Assembly (NCBI GenBank): GCA_038257015.1
Contig: JBBSJS010000002.1
Location: 1 to 45,573 of the forward strand
Direction of reading: 5' to 3'
DNA from: UBA920 sp038257015
GTDB lineage: Bacteria; Patescibacteriota; Doudnabacteria; UBA920
Length of the DNA: 45,573 nt
Part shown: positions 1-8,120 of the stretch, one piece after another
Position numbering within the stretch: the first letter of the stretch is position 1
How the letters are laid out: every line of letters starts with the position of its first letter
The notes under the pieces: generated by a model
What the model was told of the DNA's origin: nothing
Seen by the model: only the letters and a program-made list of their open reading frames with translations
Database searches by the model: none
Made by a program: the position numbers and the translations under genes

Positions 1-655
1 CAGTATAGCGAATATAGAAAGGCACTTTAAGAGTATGTTTTGCAAAATAGTCTAACTCAGTGAGATAAACATTTGCGAATAACTGACTGGTCAGATTGCC
101 AATAGGAACTCCAGCAGGGAAGCTTCCAATAATCTCTTTTAACAGCCACATTGCTTCTTGGTCTTTAATCTTTCTCTGCAATAATGATAGAAGTATAGTA
201 TGATCAACAGACTGAAAAAACTTTTTTATATCGCACTTTAACACATAGCAGGGCTTGGAGTTATTACCGCTTATTTTTTGCAAAATACTTCTAAGTTTAT
301 TTACGGCTTTATGGCTGCCTTTCCCAATCCTGCAAGAATAGGAAGTTGAAATAAAAGTTGGCTCAAATGTAGGGTTGAGAATTGAGAATACTGAATGGTG
401 AACCACTCGGTCTTTGACTGTAGCTTTGTGAATATGTCTTTGCTTTGGATCTGTTATGTAAAATGACGAATAATCTCCGTGCCGATATTTTTTAGTGGCA
501 AGCTCTTTTTGAAGTTCAAACAAATTATGCTCCAATTCAACTTCAAATAGCATAACATCTTTTTTCTTGCTTTTTCCTTTTTTAAACTCACTCCAAGCGG
601 TAAATAGTTGCTCAATAGATACTATTTTATTAAAAATGTTTCTGTGGATTTTCAT
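1..655 (-). CDS. Reverse transcriptase of a diversity-generating retroelement (3' end beyond the window)
   Basis: Translating the minus strand from the ATG at 655 gives 218 residues that run off the left edge. I see RT motif 'CDIKKFFQSVDH' (D142 is the first catalytic Asp) and 'GVPIGNLTSQLFANVYL' near residue 182. The GNLTSQ form of this motif, with SQ where group II intron RTs usually have SP, is characteristic of DGR RTs. The last residues, YIRYT, lead directly into the expected xxDD box, which falls just outside, so catalytic competence cannot be judged here. In DGRs this enzyme copies the template repeat with adenine-specific errors, together with Avd. The TR and avd lie 260-780 bases away, which supports the call. 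No terminator or SD of note is seen before the start. Confidence 0.9.
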   Translation of the reverse strand, partial: MKIHRNIFNKIVSIEQLFTAWSEFKKGKSKKKDVMLFEVELEHNLFELQKELATKKYRHGDYSSFYITDPKQRHIHKATVKDRVVHHSVFSILNPTFEPTFISTSYSCRIGKGSHKAVNKLRSILQKISGNNSKPCYVLKCDIKKFFQSVDHTILLSLLQRKIKDQEAMWLLKEIIGSFPAGVPIGNLTSQLFANVYLTELDYFAKHTLKVPFYIRYT

Positions 656-913
656 TACTGTTTTGTCGTATAATAAGTCTGTTCAACCAGTGTAGGCTTG
701 GCTACGGCCCAGCTTCGGCTGAACTCTCATCTTTTTGAAGCCAGAGTATTGTATCTCAAGGGATACAGTAGGGTGCAATTAAAGAATGAGGTGGAACTTC
801 TTGCCAGCTTTCAATTGGAGGTGTCTAAAGACTGCTCCTGATAAAATACAGGAAGAAGAACATATAAGCCGTTAGGCAGTAAAGTTCACGCTTCCAGTGA
901 TAGCGGATAAAAG
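656..913. other. Intergenic DGR spacer between RT and template repeat
   Basis: These 258 bases hold no convincing gene in any frame. They separate the minus-strand RT start from the plus-strand TR, so promoters for both directions should lie here. On the minus strand a TTATAC box stands about 15 bases before the RT ATG, without a clear -35 at the right distance. The stretch 678-725 has inverted-repeat potential (outer GTTCA/TGAAC and an AGC-TTCG-GCT tetraloop hairpin). DGR template RNAs usually extend past the TR and need flanking structure for priming, so this may be part of the functional RNA. That last point is inference. Confidence 0.45.
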
Positions 914-1053
914 TTGGCAAATGCTCTCACTGCGAACGGTAACCGTGCTTGCGTCGGTAACTTTGACACTGACGGTCTGAACGTCAACAACGACAACCCG
1001 TCGTATGACAACAACGACAACCTGCACGTTTGCCTTCTTTGGAACTTCCATCT
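914..1053 (+). repeat. DGR template repeat (TR), adenine-rich AAC codon array
   Basis: Eleven AAC codons (935, 941, 959, 980, 986, 989, 995, 1010, 1013, 1019, 1043) lie in one plus-strand frame within about 110 bases. Several GAC codons are interspersed. The frame reads ANGNRACVGN, then FDTDGLNVNNDNP, and ends near CLLWN. AAC-rich composition is the signature of a TR, because mutagenesis of both adenines gives many residues without stops. There is no ATG-started gene body upstream, so this is a template rather than an expressed C-terminus. Exact ends need the matching variable repeat, which I do not see in the window. The AAC strand is plus, opposite to the RT and avd genes, and the region ends at a hairpin terminator at 1057-1084. 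Confidence 0.82.
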
Positions 1054-1056
1054 CAA

Positions 1057-1084
1057 AAAAATCCCCCTTCTTAGGGGGATTTTT
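1057..1084. terminator. Bidirectional terminator between template repeat and avd
   Basis: An 11-bp stem (AAAAATCCCCC at 1057-1067, GGGGGATTTTT at 1074-1084) closes a 6-base loop. It ends in T-runs read from either strand, so it can stop both the plus-strand TR transcript and the minus-strand avd mRNA. The avd stop codon (1071-1073) lies in the loop. Confidence 0.85.
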
Positions 1085-1430
1085 GTTCTCTCGTTGACTT
1101 TATCCAACCGCCTAACATTCTACCAACTTCATCAATATAGGCTTGCAAGAGTATATACTTCTTTTTATCCAGTAGCTTTAGTTCGTGGCTAAGTCTTATA
1201 AATACTCGGAGTATATTTAATTTTACACTGGCTTTTTGGAGAGTAAGGTTTTTGTCTTGCTTGTATTGTTCGCTTGCCAGTAATAATAACTCAATAACCT
1301 CAGAGATCGTTATTTCGCATTTCTGACCCAGACTGTATCTATCAGATTTAGGGTAGTTTTTTAAGCAAGCGTAGAACTCTTTATATAGCTCGTAGGCCTT
1401 TTTGAATATAGGTATTTCAAGTTCGTCCAT
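1071..1430 (-). CDS. avd: Avd-like accessory protein of the DGR (four-helix bundle)
   Basis: This is a 119-residue, all-helical, basic protein starting MDELEIPIFKKAYEL. Its length, helix pattern and K/R richness match the bacterial accessory variability determinant and related four-helix-bundle proteins (the S23-like fold). In characterised DGRs Avd forms a pentamer that binds the RT and template RNA and is needed for mutagenic cDNA synthesis. The start ATG is preceded by AAAGGA about 7 bases upstream, a plausible SD. The gene is convergent with the TR and shares its terminator. On sequence alone it could be a generic four-helix-bundle protein; the RT and TR next door make Avd much more likely. 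Confidence 0.82.
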   Translation of the reverse strand: MDELEIPIFKKAYELYKEFYACLKNYPKSDRYSLGQKCEITISEVIELLLLASEQYKQDKNLTLQKASVKLNILRVFIRLSHELKLLDKKKYILLQAYIDEVGRMLGGWIKSTREQKSP

Positions 1431-1475
1431 TAAAGTATCCTTTCAATTATTTTAGTTAATGAATATGATAATAAC

Positions 1476-1505
1476 AAAAAACATCTGCGATTAACAGATG
1501 TTTTT
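1476..1505 (-). terminator. Terminator of tRNA-His
   Basis: On the minus strand the CATCTG/CAGATG stem with flanking A and T runs forms a 10-12 bp hairpin followed by TTTTTT. It begins three bases after the encoded CCA of the tRNA. Confidence 0.75.
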
Positions 1506-1507
1506 GC

Positions 1508-1582
1508 TGGGGTGCCCGACGGGAATCGGACCCGCGTGTCCGCTGCCACAGAGCGGTGTTCTACCATTGAACTACGGGCACC
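1508..1582 (-). tRNA. tRNA-His (GTG), CCA encoded
   Basis: The minus strand folds into a full cloverleaf. The acceptor stem GTGCCCG/CGGGCAC carries the extra 5' G (G-1) opposite C73, the identity element of tRNA-His. The anticodon loop reads CTGTGGC, giving anticodon GTG. The T-arm has GGTCCGATTCC and the 3' CCA is encoded. Its 3' end faces the DGR, which is a common polarity for elements inserted at tRNA genes. Confidence 0.95.
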
Positions 1583-1713
1583 ATATATTATTTGCTTCTC
1601 ACTTTAGAGACAAAAAAACTCTTCACACAGAATAGGGAAGAGGAGTTTGTCTGCTGTGTCAGACAGTACTTAAGTACTGAACTATTATATTTAAAATATC
1701 AGTATTAGTCAAT

Positions 1714-1742
1714 TTGGCCGGGTTTAATTTACGTGTTATAAT
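1714..1742 (+). promoter_or_regulatory. Promoter of the M23 peptidase gene
   Basis: TTGGCC, 17 bases, TATAAT. The -10 box ends 5 bases before the ATG at 1748, so the predicted start of transcription falls on or next to the start codon. This is a leaderless arrangement with no SD. Confidence 0.75.
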
Positions 1743-1747
1743 GAATT

Positions 1748-3172
1748 ATGTTAAGAAAATTCATGAAATATCTGAAATTCAGTTTGGCATTATTAATAAT
1801 TGCCTTTATTGGCAGGCACAATGTTCAGCCTGCAGAAGCAGCTCAAAGTCCTGCTGGTAGTAATATTTTAATTAACCATACCATTTTCCTCATCAGTGCT
1901 GATGGTAAAAAAATGCCATATACATCTGAAGGCACTTTTCTGTCATACGGTTTTAATTCATTTGAAAGTGTTGTTCCCGCATCAGAAGAGGATAAGAATC
2001 TTCCATTAGGACAACCTGTGCCACCACGAGACGGTAGCTTAGTTTGTTCTAATAGTAGTGAAGATGCTGGGACTTGTTATTTAATTTCCGAAGCAAAAAA
2101 AGTTGCCATCACATCAATGACTGCGTTGGAGCAGTCTGGTTTTAGTTCTGAAAATTTGATTACTACTGAAGTAGAATTTGTCCCTCGTCAAGCAGTTGTG
2201 TTGTCGGAAAATACAGAAAATCAATTCGCGGGACCCGTGCAAACTCTTACTGCTAACAAGCCAGGTACAGTTGTAAATTTGAATGGCACTGCTTATTTGG
2301 TTGGTGTGAATGGTCTAATGGGGTTCCCGAGTTTAGATGTTCTGCACTCTTGGGGATACAAGACAAAAGATATTGTAGAAGCCAATAGCGCTGACAAACA
2401 AACCCCGATTCGTTTTCCGCTAGAGCGAAGATTCCCAGTGGAATTGAGACCTTATGAACCAGTCTTGCCTGGTCAACTTAATTTGTCTGAAGAAAATAAA
2501 TTTACTTTACCCTTTGCCTTTCCGACACTTTACCAAATTACCGAAAGTTGGTTGTATTCTGCAGAGGAACGTGCAATCCATGGATACAGTAATCACGGCT
2601 CCGTAGATTTTGCTGTTCCTCGTGGTACACCTATTTATGCCGCCGCTGATGGTTACGCCGTAGCTTCAACTCATCTCTCACCATTGTCTCGCAGTTATAA
2701 TAATACGCAACCTGTAGGCTTTGGCTTAGGGGAGTTTGTCCAGATTTGGCATCCAGAACAAGGTGTTTACACTTCCTATAGTCACATGGGAGATCAAGCT
2801 GACACTATACCTTACTTCGAACCTTCTTGTAGTAATGGTTTCTGTGATCCAAAAGTTCTTTACAACTCAACAGATTATATCCAAAAAGTTGGCAAGTTTG
2901 TAACCCGCGGAGAATTAATAGGTTACGCAGGTGATAGCGGGTTGGCTTTAGGTGAGACTGAATTACCTCAATCAGGGCGTGTGCATCCATCATGGGACGA
3001 AGTCCACCTACATTTTGAGATTTATACCAGAAATGCTGACACCTATGGTAAAGCTCGTCGTTATGACCCCTATGGTATTTATGGACGACTGGACCAATAT
3101 CCTGGTGCCCCTAATCAATACCATACTCTTTGGATGAAAGATGCTAATGGCTACACACTCTTCAGTAGATAA
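1748..3172 (+). CDS. Secreted M23-family (LytM-like) metallopeptidase
   Basis: The protein has 474 residues. The N-terminus has a basic start and a hydrophobic stretch ending near AEAAQS (about residues 8-33), a signal peptide or anchor. The middle section (about 40-240) has two repeats around the words 'GTCYLISEAKKVAITS' and 'GTAYLVGVNGLMGFPS', reminiscent of small beta repeats found beside wall enzymes. The C-terminal half holds the LytM zinc site: H283xxxD287 in HGSVDFAVPRGTPIYAAADG, and H420-L-H422 in VHLHFEIY. M23 enzymes cut peptidoglycan cross-bridges. The likely role is wall remodelling outside the membrane. It is monocistronic and ends at a strong bidirectional terminator. Confidence 0.88.
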   Translation: MLRKFMKYLKFSLALLIIAFIGRHNVQPAEAAQSPAGSNILINHTIFLISADGKKMPYTSEGTFLSYGFNSFESVVPASEEDKNLPLGQPVPPRDGSLVCSNSSEDAGTCYLISEAKKVAITSMTALEQSGFSSENLITTEVEFVPRQAVVLSENTENQFAGPVQTLTANKPGTVVNLNGTAYLVGVNGLMGFPSLDVLHSWGYKTKDIVEANSADKQTPIRFPLERRFPVELRPYEPVLPGQLNLSEENKFTLPFAFPTLYQITESWLYSAEERAIHGYSNHGSVDFAVPRGTPIYAAADGYAVASTHLSPLSRSYNNTQPVGFGLGEFVQIWHPEQGVYTSYSHMGDQADTIPYFEPSCSNGFCDPKVLYNSTDYIQKVGKFVTRGELIGYAGDSGLALGETELPQSGRVHPSWDEVHLHFEIYTRNADTYGKARRYDPYGIYGRLDQYPGAPNQYHTLWMKDANGYTLFSR

Positions 3173-3173
3173 T

Positions 3174-3209
3174 AAAATAACACCCCTCGATTGCTTGGGG
3201 TGTTATTTT
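3174..3209. terminator. Bidirectional terminator between the M23 gene and glgA
   Basis: A 13-bp perfect stem (AAAATAACACCCC and its complement) encloses a 10-base loop, with T-runs on both strands. It separates convergent genes. Confidence 0.9.
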
Positions 3210-3211
3210 AT

Positions 3212-4687
3212 TTACTTTGAGTTTAGAAGGTTGCGGTATAGTTTTTGATACTCAATGGCTGTGTTGTCCCATGAGAAGTCTCCCTTAAGAGCATTTTGCA
3301 CCACACGAATCCAAATTTCTGGGACATTGTATAAAGTTATAGCTTGAATAAGTTTTACAAAGAAACTCCACTTATCATCGCGTTCATGAAGGAAACCGTT
3401 ACCAGTATGATGATGGGGGTCAAACTCTTCAACTGTTTCCGATAGGCCGCCTGTGTCAGAAACTATCGGAACACATCCGTATCGCAAGGCTTCCATAGCT
3501 ACTATTCCCCCTGGTTCAAATCTGCTCGGGACCAGTAAAAGGTCTGCGCCAGCAAAGATTTTTCTTGGTAAAGTAAAATTACTTTGCATAATTGCTCCAA
3601 TACGCGTTGGGTATTTTTCACACAACTTAATCAACTCTGCTGCGTAACTGTCATCTCCGCCACCTAAAAATATGAACTGCGACTTAGGCAGTATCTCAAG
3701 TTGTTGTAGTAAATGAAAGATTAATTCAACGCCTTTTTGAGCGTGGAGTCTGCCCACAAATGCTATTACTGGAATACGACTATCTACAGGTAGTTTATAA
3801 TAGCGTTGTAAATCTGCTTTGTTAGCCTTGCGTTTGTCTAGGTGCTTGATATCAAAATTTGAAACTAAGTTTGGATCCGATGCAGGATTCATTTCCTCAG
3901 TATCAATACCATTGGCAATCCCAGAAAGTTTATATGCGAACTTTTTTAAATACCTCTCCAAACCTTCACCAAACTCTTTCTTTTGAACTTCTTTAGCATG
4001 GGTAGGGGAAACCGTATTAATTTGATCAGCATAAATAATTGCGCGCAACATCGAATTCTGCTTTTGCATTTTTGGATTACCAATCGCAAGTAATTCTTTT
4101 TGCCCGTTATCTGGCTTAGGGTCGTATTGGAAACGGTAATTAGCTTGATGTTTAAAGTTGTGAATAGTGTAAAGAACTTTTATTTTCTTTAAAGCTTTTG
4201 CATAACGAGGATGCTTTTTTATTAGTTCTACTAAATATCCAGTGTGCCAATCATGAGCATGGATAACATCTGGCATCCAACCACCAGATTCTTTTTGCTT
4301 TAGCAACCATTCCAAACAACCCATGCTTAATAAATAGAAGCGAATGTGTTCATCGGAATAACCGTAAACATTTGCTCGAAGTTCGTAGTACTCGCGGTTT
4401 TCTAAGAAGTAAGTCGGGGAGTAATAATCATCATCTCTGTACTTCACGTTACAGATTAGCTCTTTTGGAAATTTTGAATTTCGCGCGGCATCTGTTGGCA
4501 CAGCTAAATTTTCCCATTTCATTTCCATGGGATATTTTTTTTCATCAATGACCCCATATTTGGGCATGAAGACACGAACATCGTGCCCCAATTTACCAAC
4601 TGCTCTGGCTAAAAATGATACAGCTTGTGATAACCCACCAATTAATCCGTACGGTGCTTGTTCAGCGGCTACATAAAGTATTTTCAT
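3212..4687 (-). CDS. glgA: Glycogen/starch synthase (GT5 family)
   Basis: The 491-residue protein has the GT-B layout of glycogen synthases: an N-terminal GT5 catalytic domain opening with 'MKILYVAAEQAPYGLIGGL' and a C-terminal GT4-like domain with 'VAFVGRLHAQKGVELI' and 'VPSRFEPGGIVAMEALRYG'. It adds glucose from a nucleotide sugar to a growing alpha-1,4-glucan. The usual N-terminal KxGGL Lys is not at its normal place (YGLIGGL here), so donor preference may differ; that is inference. The phosphorylase gene ends 11 bases upstream on the same strand, so the two form a synthesis/breakdown operon. No GlgC or branching enzyme is seen in the window. Confidence 0.88.
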   Translation of the reverse strand: MKILYVAAEQAPYGLIGGLSQAVSFLARAVGKLGHDVRVFMPKYGVIDEKKYPMEMKWENLAVPTDAARNSKFPKELICNVKYRDDDYYSPTYFLENREYYELRANVYGYSDEHIRFYLLSMGCLEWLLKQKESGGWMPDVIHAHDWHTGYLVELIKKHPRYAKALKKIKVLYTIHNFKHQANYRFQYDPKPDNGQKELLAIGNPKMQKQNSMLRAIIYADQINTVSPTHAKEVQKKEFGEGLERYLKKFAYKLSGIANGIDTEEMNPASDPNLVSNFDIKHLDKRKANKADLQRYYKLPVDSRIPVIAFVGRLHAQKGVELIFHLLQQLEILPKSQFIFLGGGDDSYAAELIKLCEKYPTRIGAIMQSNFTLPRKIFAGADLLLVPSRFEPGGIVAMEALRYGCVPIVSDTGGLSETVEEFDPHHHTGNGFLHERDDKWSFFVKLIQAITLYNVPEIWIRVVQNALKGDFSWDNTAIEYQKLYRNLLNSK

Positions 4688-4698
4688 AGTTTGCGTGA

Positions 4699-6456
4699 TT
4701 AATTGTCTTTGGAGATAATCGGGAAATACAGTTCTTTCAAGTACTGCATTAGCATCCGATTAGAGTTATAGTTGCTACCAACTTCCAGCATGGTTGCTTT
4801 CATTTTAGAAACCCATTGCTCAGGAACATCTTCGCTGTTTCTTTGGTAATAAAGTGGAATAATTTTTAGTTCTAAAATTTCATAAATATGTGTTGAAGAG
4901 TTTACTGGATCAATCCAAAAGCCTAGTTCGTCTAAATTAATTTCATCCGTCCAGCCATCGGATATAGCAAATTGCAGTAATCCGTTCATGCCAGCTTTCA
5001 TGCCAGAGGTTCCACAGGCTTCTTGCCCTTTAATCGGAGTGTTTAACCAAACATCGCTACCCGCTGTAAGTAGGTGGGCAATTTCTAAATCATAATTTGG
5101 TATGAATACTATTTGTTTTTGTAAATCTTCACTTTTAATTATTTGTAAAATGTCAGTAATGATTTGCTTACCGGTTACGCTATTTGGGTGGGCCTTACCA
5201 GAAAAAATGATTTGTATTGGTGTGCTGGTGTTCTTGATTAACTTAACCAATCTTTGGACATCAGAAAAAATTAACTTAGGTTGTTTGTACTCTGTAAAGC
5301 GTCTTGCCCAAGTGAGAGTAAGGACTTCAGGTTTTAGTGAGACACCAGTTTTATTTAAAATGTAGGTAAATAAATCTTGCTTTAGTAATTTATGTACTTG
5401 CCAAATTTGCTCATCAGGAACTGAAACTTGGTTTTGCAAAAGTTTATCTAATTCTTCCCATGCAGGGTTTTGCCAAAAAGTTTTATTCACCCCGTTGGTG
5501 ATTGGGATTAATTGATGTTCTGGCCAAGCATTTTTTGCATAAACTGAGTGAGCCATACTTACAGCACTAGTTTTGGTAGCTGCTGATAAAGCCAACATTG
5601 TCATAGAAAAAAGTCCTGGCTGATTTGGTACACTGCCCATTTTTAGCATCTCCTCAGGGTTGAGCCCGAGATGTTTAGTATAGCCTGATAAGAGTTCTGC
5701 AACTTCATCGTTATTAAATAGATCGTTGCCAGCTGGAATTAAGGTGTGATTAGTAAAAACAGTTTTACTACAAGCGTACTTTAATGCCTCATCAAAGTCG
5801 GCTTGGTTTTTCTTAATATATTGGTGAGCAATTTCAACTACCGCGAATGCAGAATGACCCTCATTTAAATGATACACAGATGGCTCGATACCAAGTTCTT
5901 CAAAAATTCTGACGCCGCCAATTCCTAAAATCATTTCTTGTTGAATACGCCATTGGGAATCAGTTGGATATAGATTAACTGTTAGTCTACGATCTAATTC
6001 GGAATTCTGCTCTACGTCGGTATCAAGTAAAAAAAGACGAACTGCTTTATGTTTGTATTCCCAAATTTGCGCGTAGATAATGCGATCAGCAATCGGTAAC
6101 TTTATCAGTATCCGTTCATTGCTAGAATCAACTAATAGAACAAGCAAGGCGCTAGCTAATTCTAAGTACGCTGGTAGTTCTTTTTGAGCAGCCTGTTCTG
6201 TTATTACTTGTTCAAAAAAACCTTCTTTGTATAGTAGGCCAACACCAATTAATGGCACTTCAGAATCACCAGCTTCGCAAATAACATCACCAGCGAGTAC
6301 TCCTAAACCACCAGAGAAAATTGGCAAGTTGTCGTAGAGAGCGAATTCGGCACAAAAATAGGCGATAGGGTGATCATTGAGAACTTTAAATTCTGGTTGT
6401 TCTTCAAGGAGTTGTGAAAAGCTTTGCATGGGTTGAAATTTAAAATCTGATAACAA
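4699..6456 (-). CDS. glgP: Alpha-glucan (glycogen) phosphorylase, short form
   Basis: This is a GT35-type phosphorylase of 585 residues, far shorter than the roughly 800-residue E. coli GlgP and like the compact archaeal/thermophile type. It has 'YFCAEFALYDNLPIFSGGLGVLAGD' early and 'EACGTSGMKAGMNG' near residue 488, whose Lys should bind pyridoxal phosphate. It releases glucose-1-phosphate from alpha-1,4-glucan. The start is uncertain: TTG at 6456 or ATG at 6429 (MQSFSQLLEE). A TATAAT lies at 6491-6486 on the minus strand. The inverted repeat AGAAGTTA/TAACTTCT at 6464-6483 covers the expected transcription start. It is co-transcribed with glgA. Confidence 0.85.
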   Translation of the reverse strand: MLSDFKFQPMQSFSQLLEEQPEFKVLNDHPIAYFCAEFALYDNLPIFSGGLGVLAGDVICEAGDSEVPLIGVGLLYKEGFFEQVITEQAAQKELPAYLELASALLVLLVDSSNERILIKLPIADRIIYAQIWEYKHKAVRLFLLDTDVEQNSELDRRLTVNLYPTDSQWRIQQEMILGIGGVRIFEELGIEPSVYHLNEGHSAFAVVEIAHQYIKKNQADFDEALKYACSKTVFTNHTLIPAGNDLFNNDEVAELLSGYTKHLGLNPEEMLKMGSVPNQPGLFSMTMLALSAATKTSAVSMAHSVYAKNAWPEHQLIPITNGVNKTFWQNPAWEELDKLLQNQVSVPDEQIWQVHKLLKQDLFTYILNKTGVSLKPEVLTLTWARRFTEYKQPKLIFSDVQRLVKLIKNTSTPIQIIFSGKAHPNSVTGKQIITDILQIIKSEDLQKQIVFIPNYDLEIAHLLTAGSDVWLNTPIKGQEACGTSGMKAGMNGLLQFAISDGWTDEINLDELGFWIDPVNSSTHIYEILELKIIPLYYQRNSEDVPEQWVSKMKATMLEVGSNYNSNRMLMQYLKELYFPIISKDN

Positions 6457-6542
6457 AATAAACAGAAGTTATCTGTAACTTCTTTATTATAACAAATATC
6501 CTTTGTTTATGCGATGTTAAGCTTTAATTTAAATTATTTAAA

Positions 6543-6572
6543 AACCTCTCTCTAAAATTTTAGAGAGAGGTT
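6543..6572 (-). terminator. Terminator of the DEAD-box helicase gene
   Basis: A 30-base perfect palindrome (arms AACCTCTCTCTAAAA) is followed on the minus strand by TTTAAAT. It lies 5 bases past the helicase stop. Confidence 0.85.
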
Positions 6573-6577
6573 AAAAT

Positions 6578-8047
6578 TTAGAATTTACCCCACTTGAAGT
6601 CGTTGAAGTCCCGTTTGAAAGGAATGCGTTTCGGTCCTTTTTTCGGATAAGGCTTGCGATCTGTATCTGTTCGGCTGGAACTATTTGGACTAGTGCTTCG
6701 GGCAGTAGTAGTGGGTCTATTACTACTGTATCTAGATGGTGCACTTCTTTGACCAGAAGGTCTGGATGGTGGTCGTGACGAAGTTCTTGCGTCTGGGTGC
6801 GGGTTACTACGGGAGTAACGAGCGGAAGAGCTTCCAGATGGATTAGTTCGTGCGCTACTAGGCGGCCTGCTGGCAGTTCGTGGTCTTGGAGCATCATCGG
6901 AAGCTTTGCTTCCTGAAGAAGCGACAGGGCTTTTAGAAACTGGAAGAGTTTTTCTGATTAGACGTTCAATAGTTTGTACATCACGACGTTGGTCGTGTGT
7001 AGCAAAAGAAATCGCGTGGCCAGTCATTGAGGCTCGACCTGTTCGACCAATACGGTGAACGTAATCTTCAGCGTTGTCTGGTAAGTCGTAGTTAACAACC
7101 AACTGAATACCAGCTACATCGATACCGCGAGCAGCAATGTCGGTCGCCACCATCACTCTGTATTTGCCCAATTTAAAGCCGTTCAAAGCTTCTAATCTTT
7201 GGTTAAGTGATTTATTTGAGTGAATTTCTGTTGCAGTTTCGCCAAATTCTCTAACGCTAGTGGCGATTTTTCGTGCGCCATGCTTGGTTCGGCTAAATAC
7301 TAAAATACTGCCTTTATACTGACCTAGAATGCTTTTTAGTAAATCATTCTTTTCGCCACGGTTTACAAAGAAAATTTCTTGAGTGACAGATTTTACAGCA
7401 GAACCTGCTGGAGCAACTTCCACACGAAGAGGCATCGACATGTAAGAGTTAGCAATGCTAACTATTGCTTCCGGCATAGTTGCTGAAAACAACATAGTTT
7501 GTTTGTCTCTTGGCAAGGCTTCTAAAACTTTTTTAATCTGTGGTAGAAAACCCATATCAAGCATACGGTCAGCTTCATCTAAAACCAATACTGAAGTATT
7601 AGAAAGATTAACTTTCTTGTTTTCGATATGATCGATTAATCGACCAGGTGTGGCGATTATAATGTGTGGACGAGTCCCAAGTGCGCGGATTTGTTTTCCC
7701 ATCGGTTCGCCACCAATTAAAATAGCGGTTTTCAAACCAAGGGTACCACCAATTTTTTTTAGTGAATCGTTAACTTGTAAAGCAAGTTCGCGTGTCGGTA
7801 GGATTACTAACCCTAAACCCTTGCCACCACTTTGTGCTAGGCGTTGTATCATCGGAATACCAAAAGCCAAAGTTTTACCTGTGCCTGTCTGTGCGATGCC
7901 GATTAAATCCTTCCCAGTGATAGCTTGGGGGATTGATTGTTGTTGAATTGGAGTCGGTGTTGTAAATTTTTGTTTATCTAAAATTTCCAAAAGCTTTGGG
8001 GCAATGCCTAAATTGCCGAAGCTCGAACTCATGTTTGTGTTGTTCAT
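6578..8047 (-). CDS. DEAD-box RNA helicase with disordered Ser/Arg/Pro tail
   Basis: The 489-residue protein carries the full DEAD-box set: Q-motif 'TPTPIQQQSIP', Walker A 'AQTGTGKT', 'PTRELALQV', 'VLDEADRMLDMGF', 'SAT', 'ARGIDVAGI' and 'HRIGRTGR'. The layout is RhlE-like. Residues from about 373 to the end are low-complexity, rich in S, R, P and T, and end in a basic 'KKGPKRIPFKRDFNDFKWGKF'. Such tails bind RNA non-specifically and can drive condensation. The helicase unwinds short RNA duplexes in ribosome assembly or decay. TAGAAT ends 6 bases before the ATG, so the mRNA looks leaderless. Tail codons such as AGT, CCA and CGA produce long open shadow frames. Confidence 0.92.
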   Translation of the reverse strand: MNNTNMSSSFGNLGIAPKLLEILDKQKFTTPTPIQQQSIPQAITGKDLIGIAQTGTGKTLAFGIPMIQRLAQSGGKGLGLVILPTRELALQVNDSLKKIGGTLGLKTAILIGGEPMGKQIRALGTRPHIIIATPGRLIDHIENKKVNLSNTSVLVLDEADRMLDMGFLPQIKKVLEALPRDKQTMLFSATMPEAIVSIANSYMSMPLRVEVAPAGSAVKSVTQEIFFVNRGEKNDLLKSILGQYKGSILVFSRTKHGARKIATSVREFGETATEIHSNKSLNQRLEALNGFKLGKYRVMVATDIAARGIDVAGIQLVVNYDLPDNAEDYVHRIGRTGRASMTGHAISFATHDQRRDVQTIERLIRKTLPVSKSPVASSGSKASDDAPRPRTASRPPSSARTNPSGSSSARYSRSNPHPDARTSSRPPSRPSGQRSAPSRYSSNRPTTTARSTSPNSSSRTDTDRKPYPKKGPKRIPFKRDFNDFKWGKF

Positions 8048-8093
8048 TACCTTATTCTAACAGAAAACAACTTTAATTGCGAGAGGTATTTTA

Positions 8094-8115
8094 AAACCAC
8101 ACTTGCGTGTGGTTT
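8094..8115 (-). terminator. Terminator of the FAD-linked dehydrogenase gene
   Basis: AAACCACAC, a 4-base loop and GTGTGGTTT. On the minus strand the stem continues into TTTTAA. It lies 6 bases past the gene's stop. Confidence 0.8.
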
Positions 8116-8120
8116 AGTGT

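Noticed and set aside
1..655. Group II intron maturase
   Set aside because: No intron RNA domain V or maturase X domain is seen, the SQ form of the motif is DGR-like, and a TR and avd are adjacent.
914..1192. A 92-residue plus-strand protein from a TTG start
   Set aside because: It is the template repeat read as protein and then runs through the terminator and antisense to avd. It has no SD and no gene body.
6571..6897. Minus-strand open frame overlapping the end of the DEAD-box gene
   Set aside because: It is a shadow of the repetitive Ser/Arg codons of the helicase tail.
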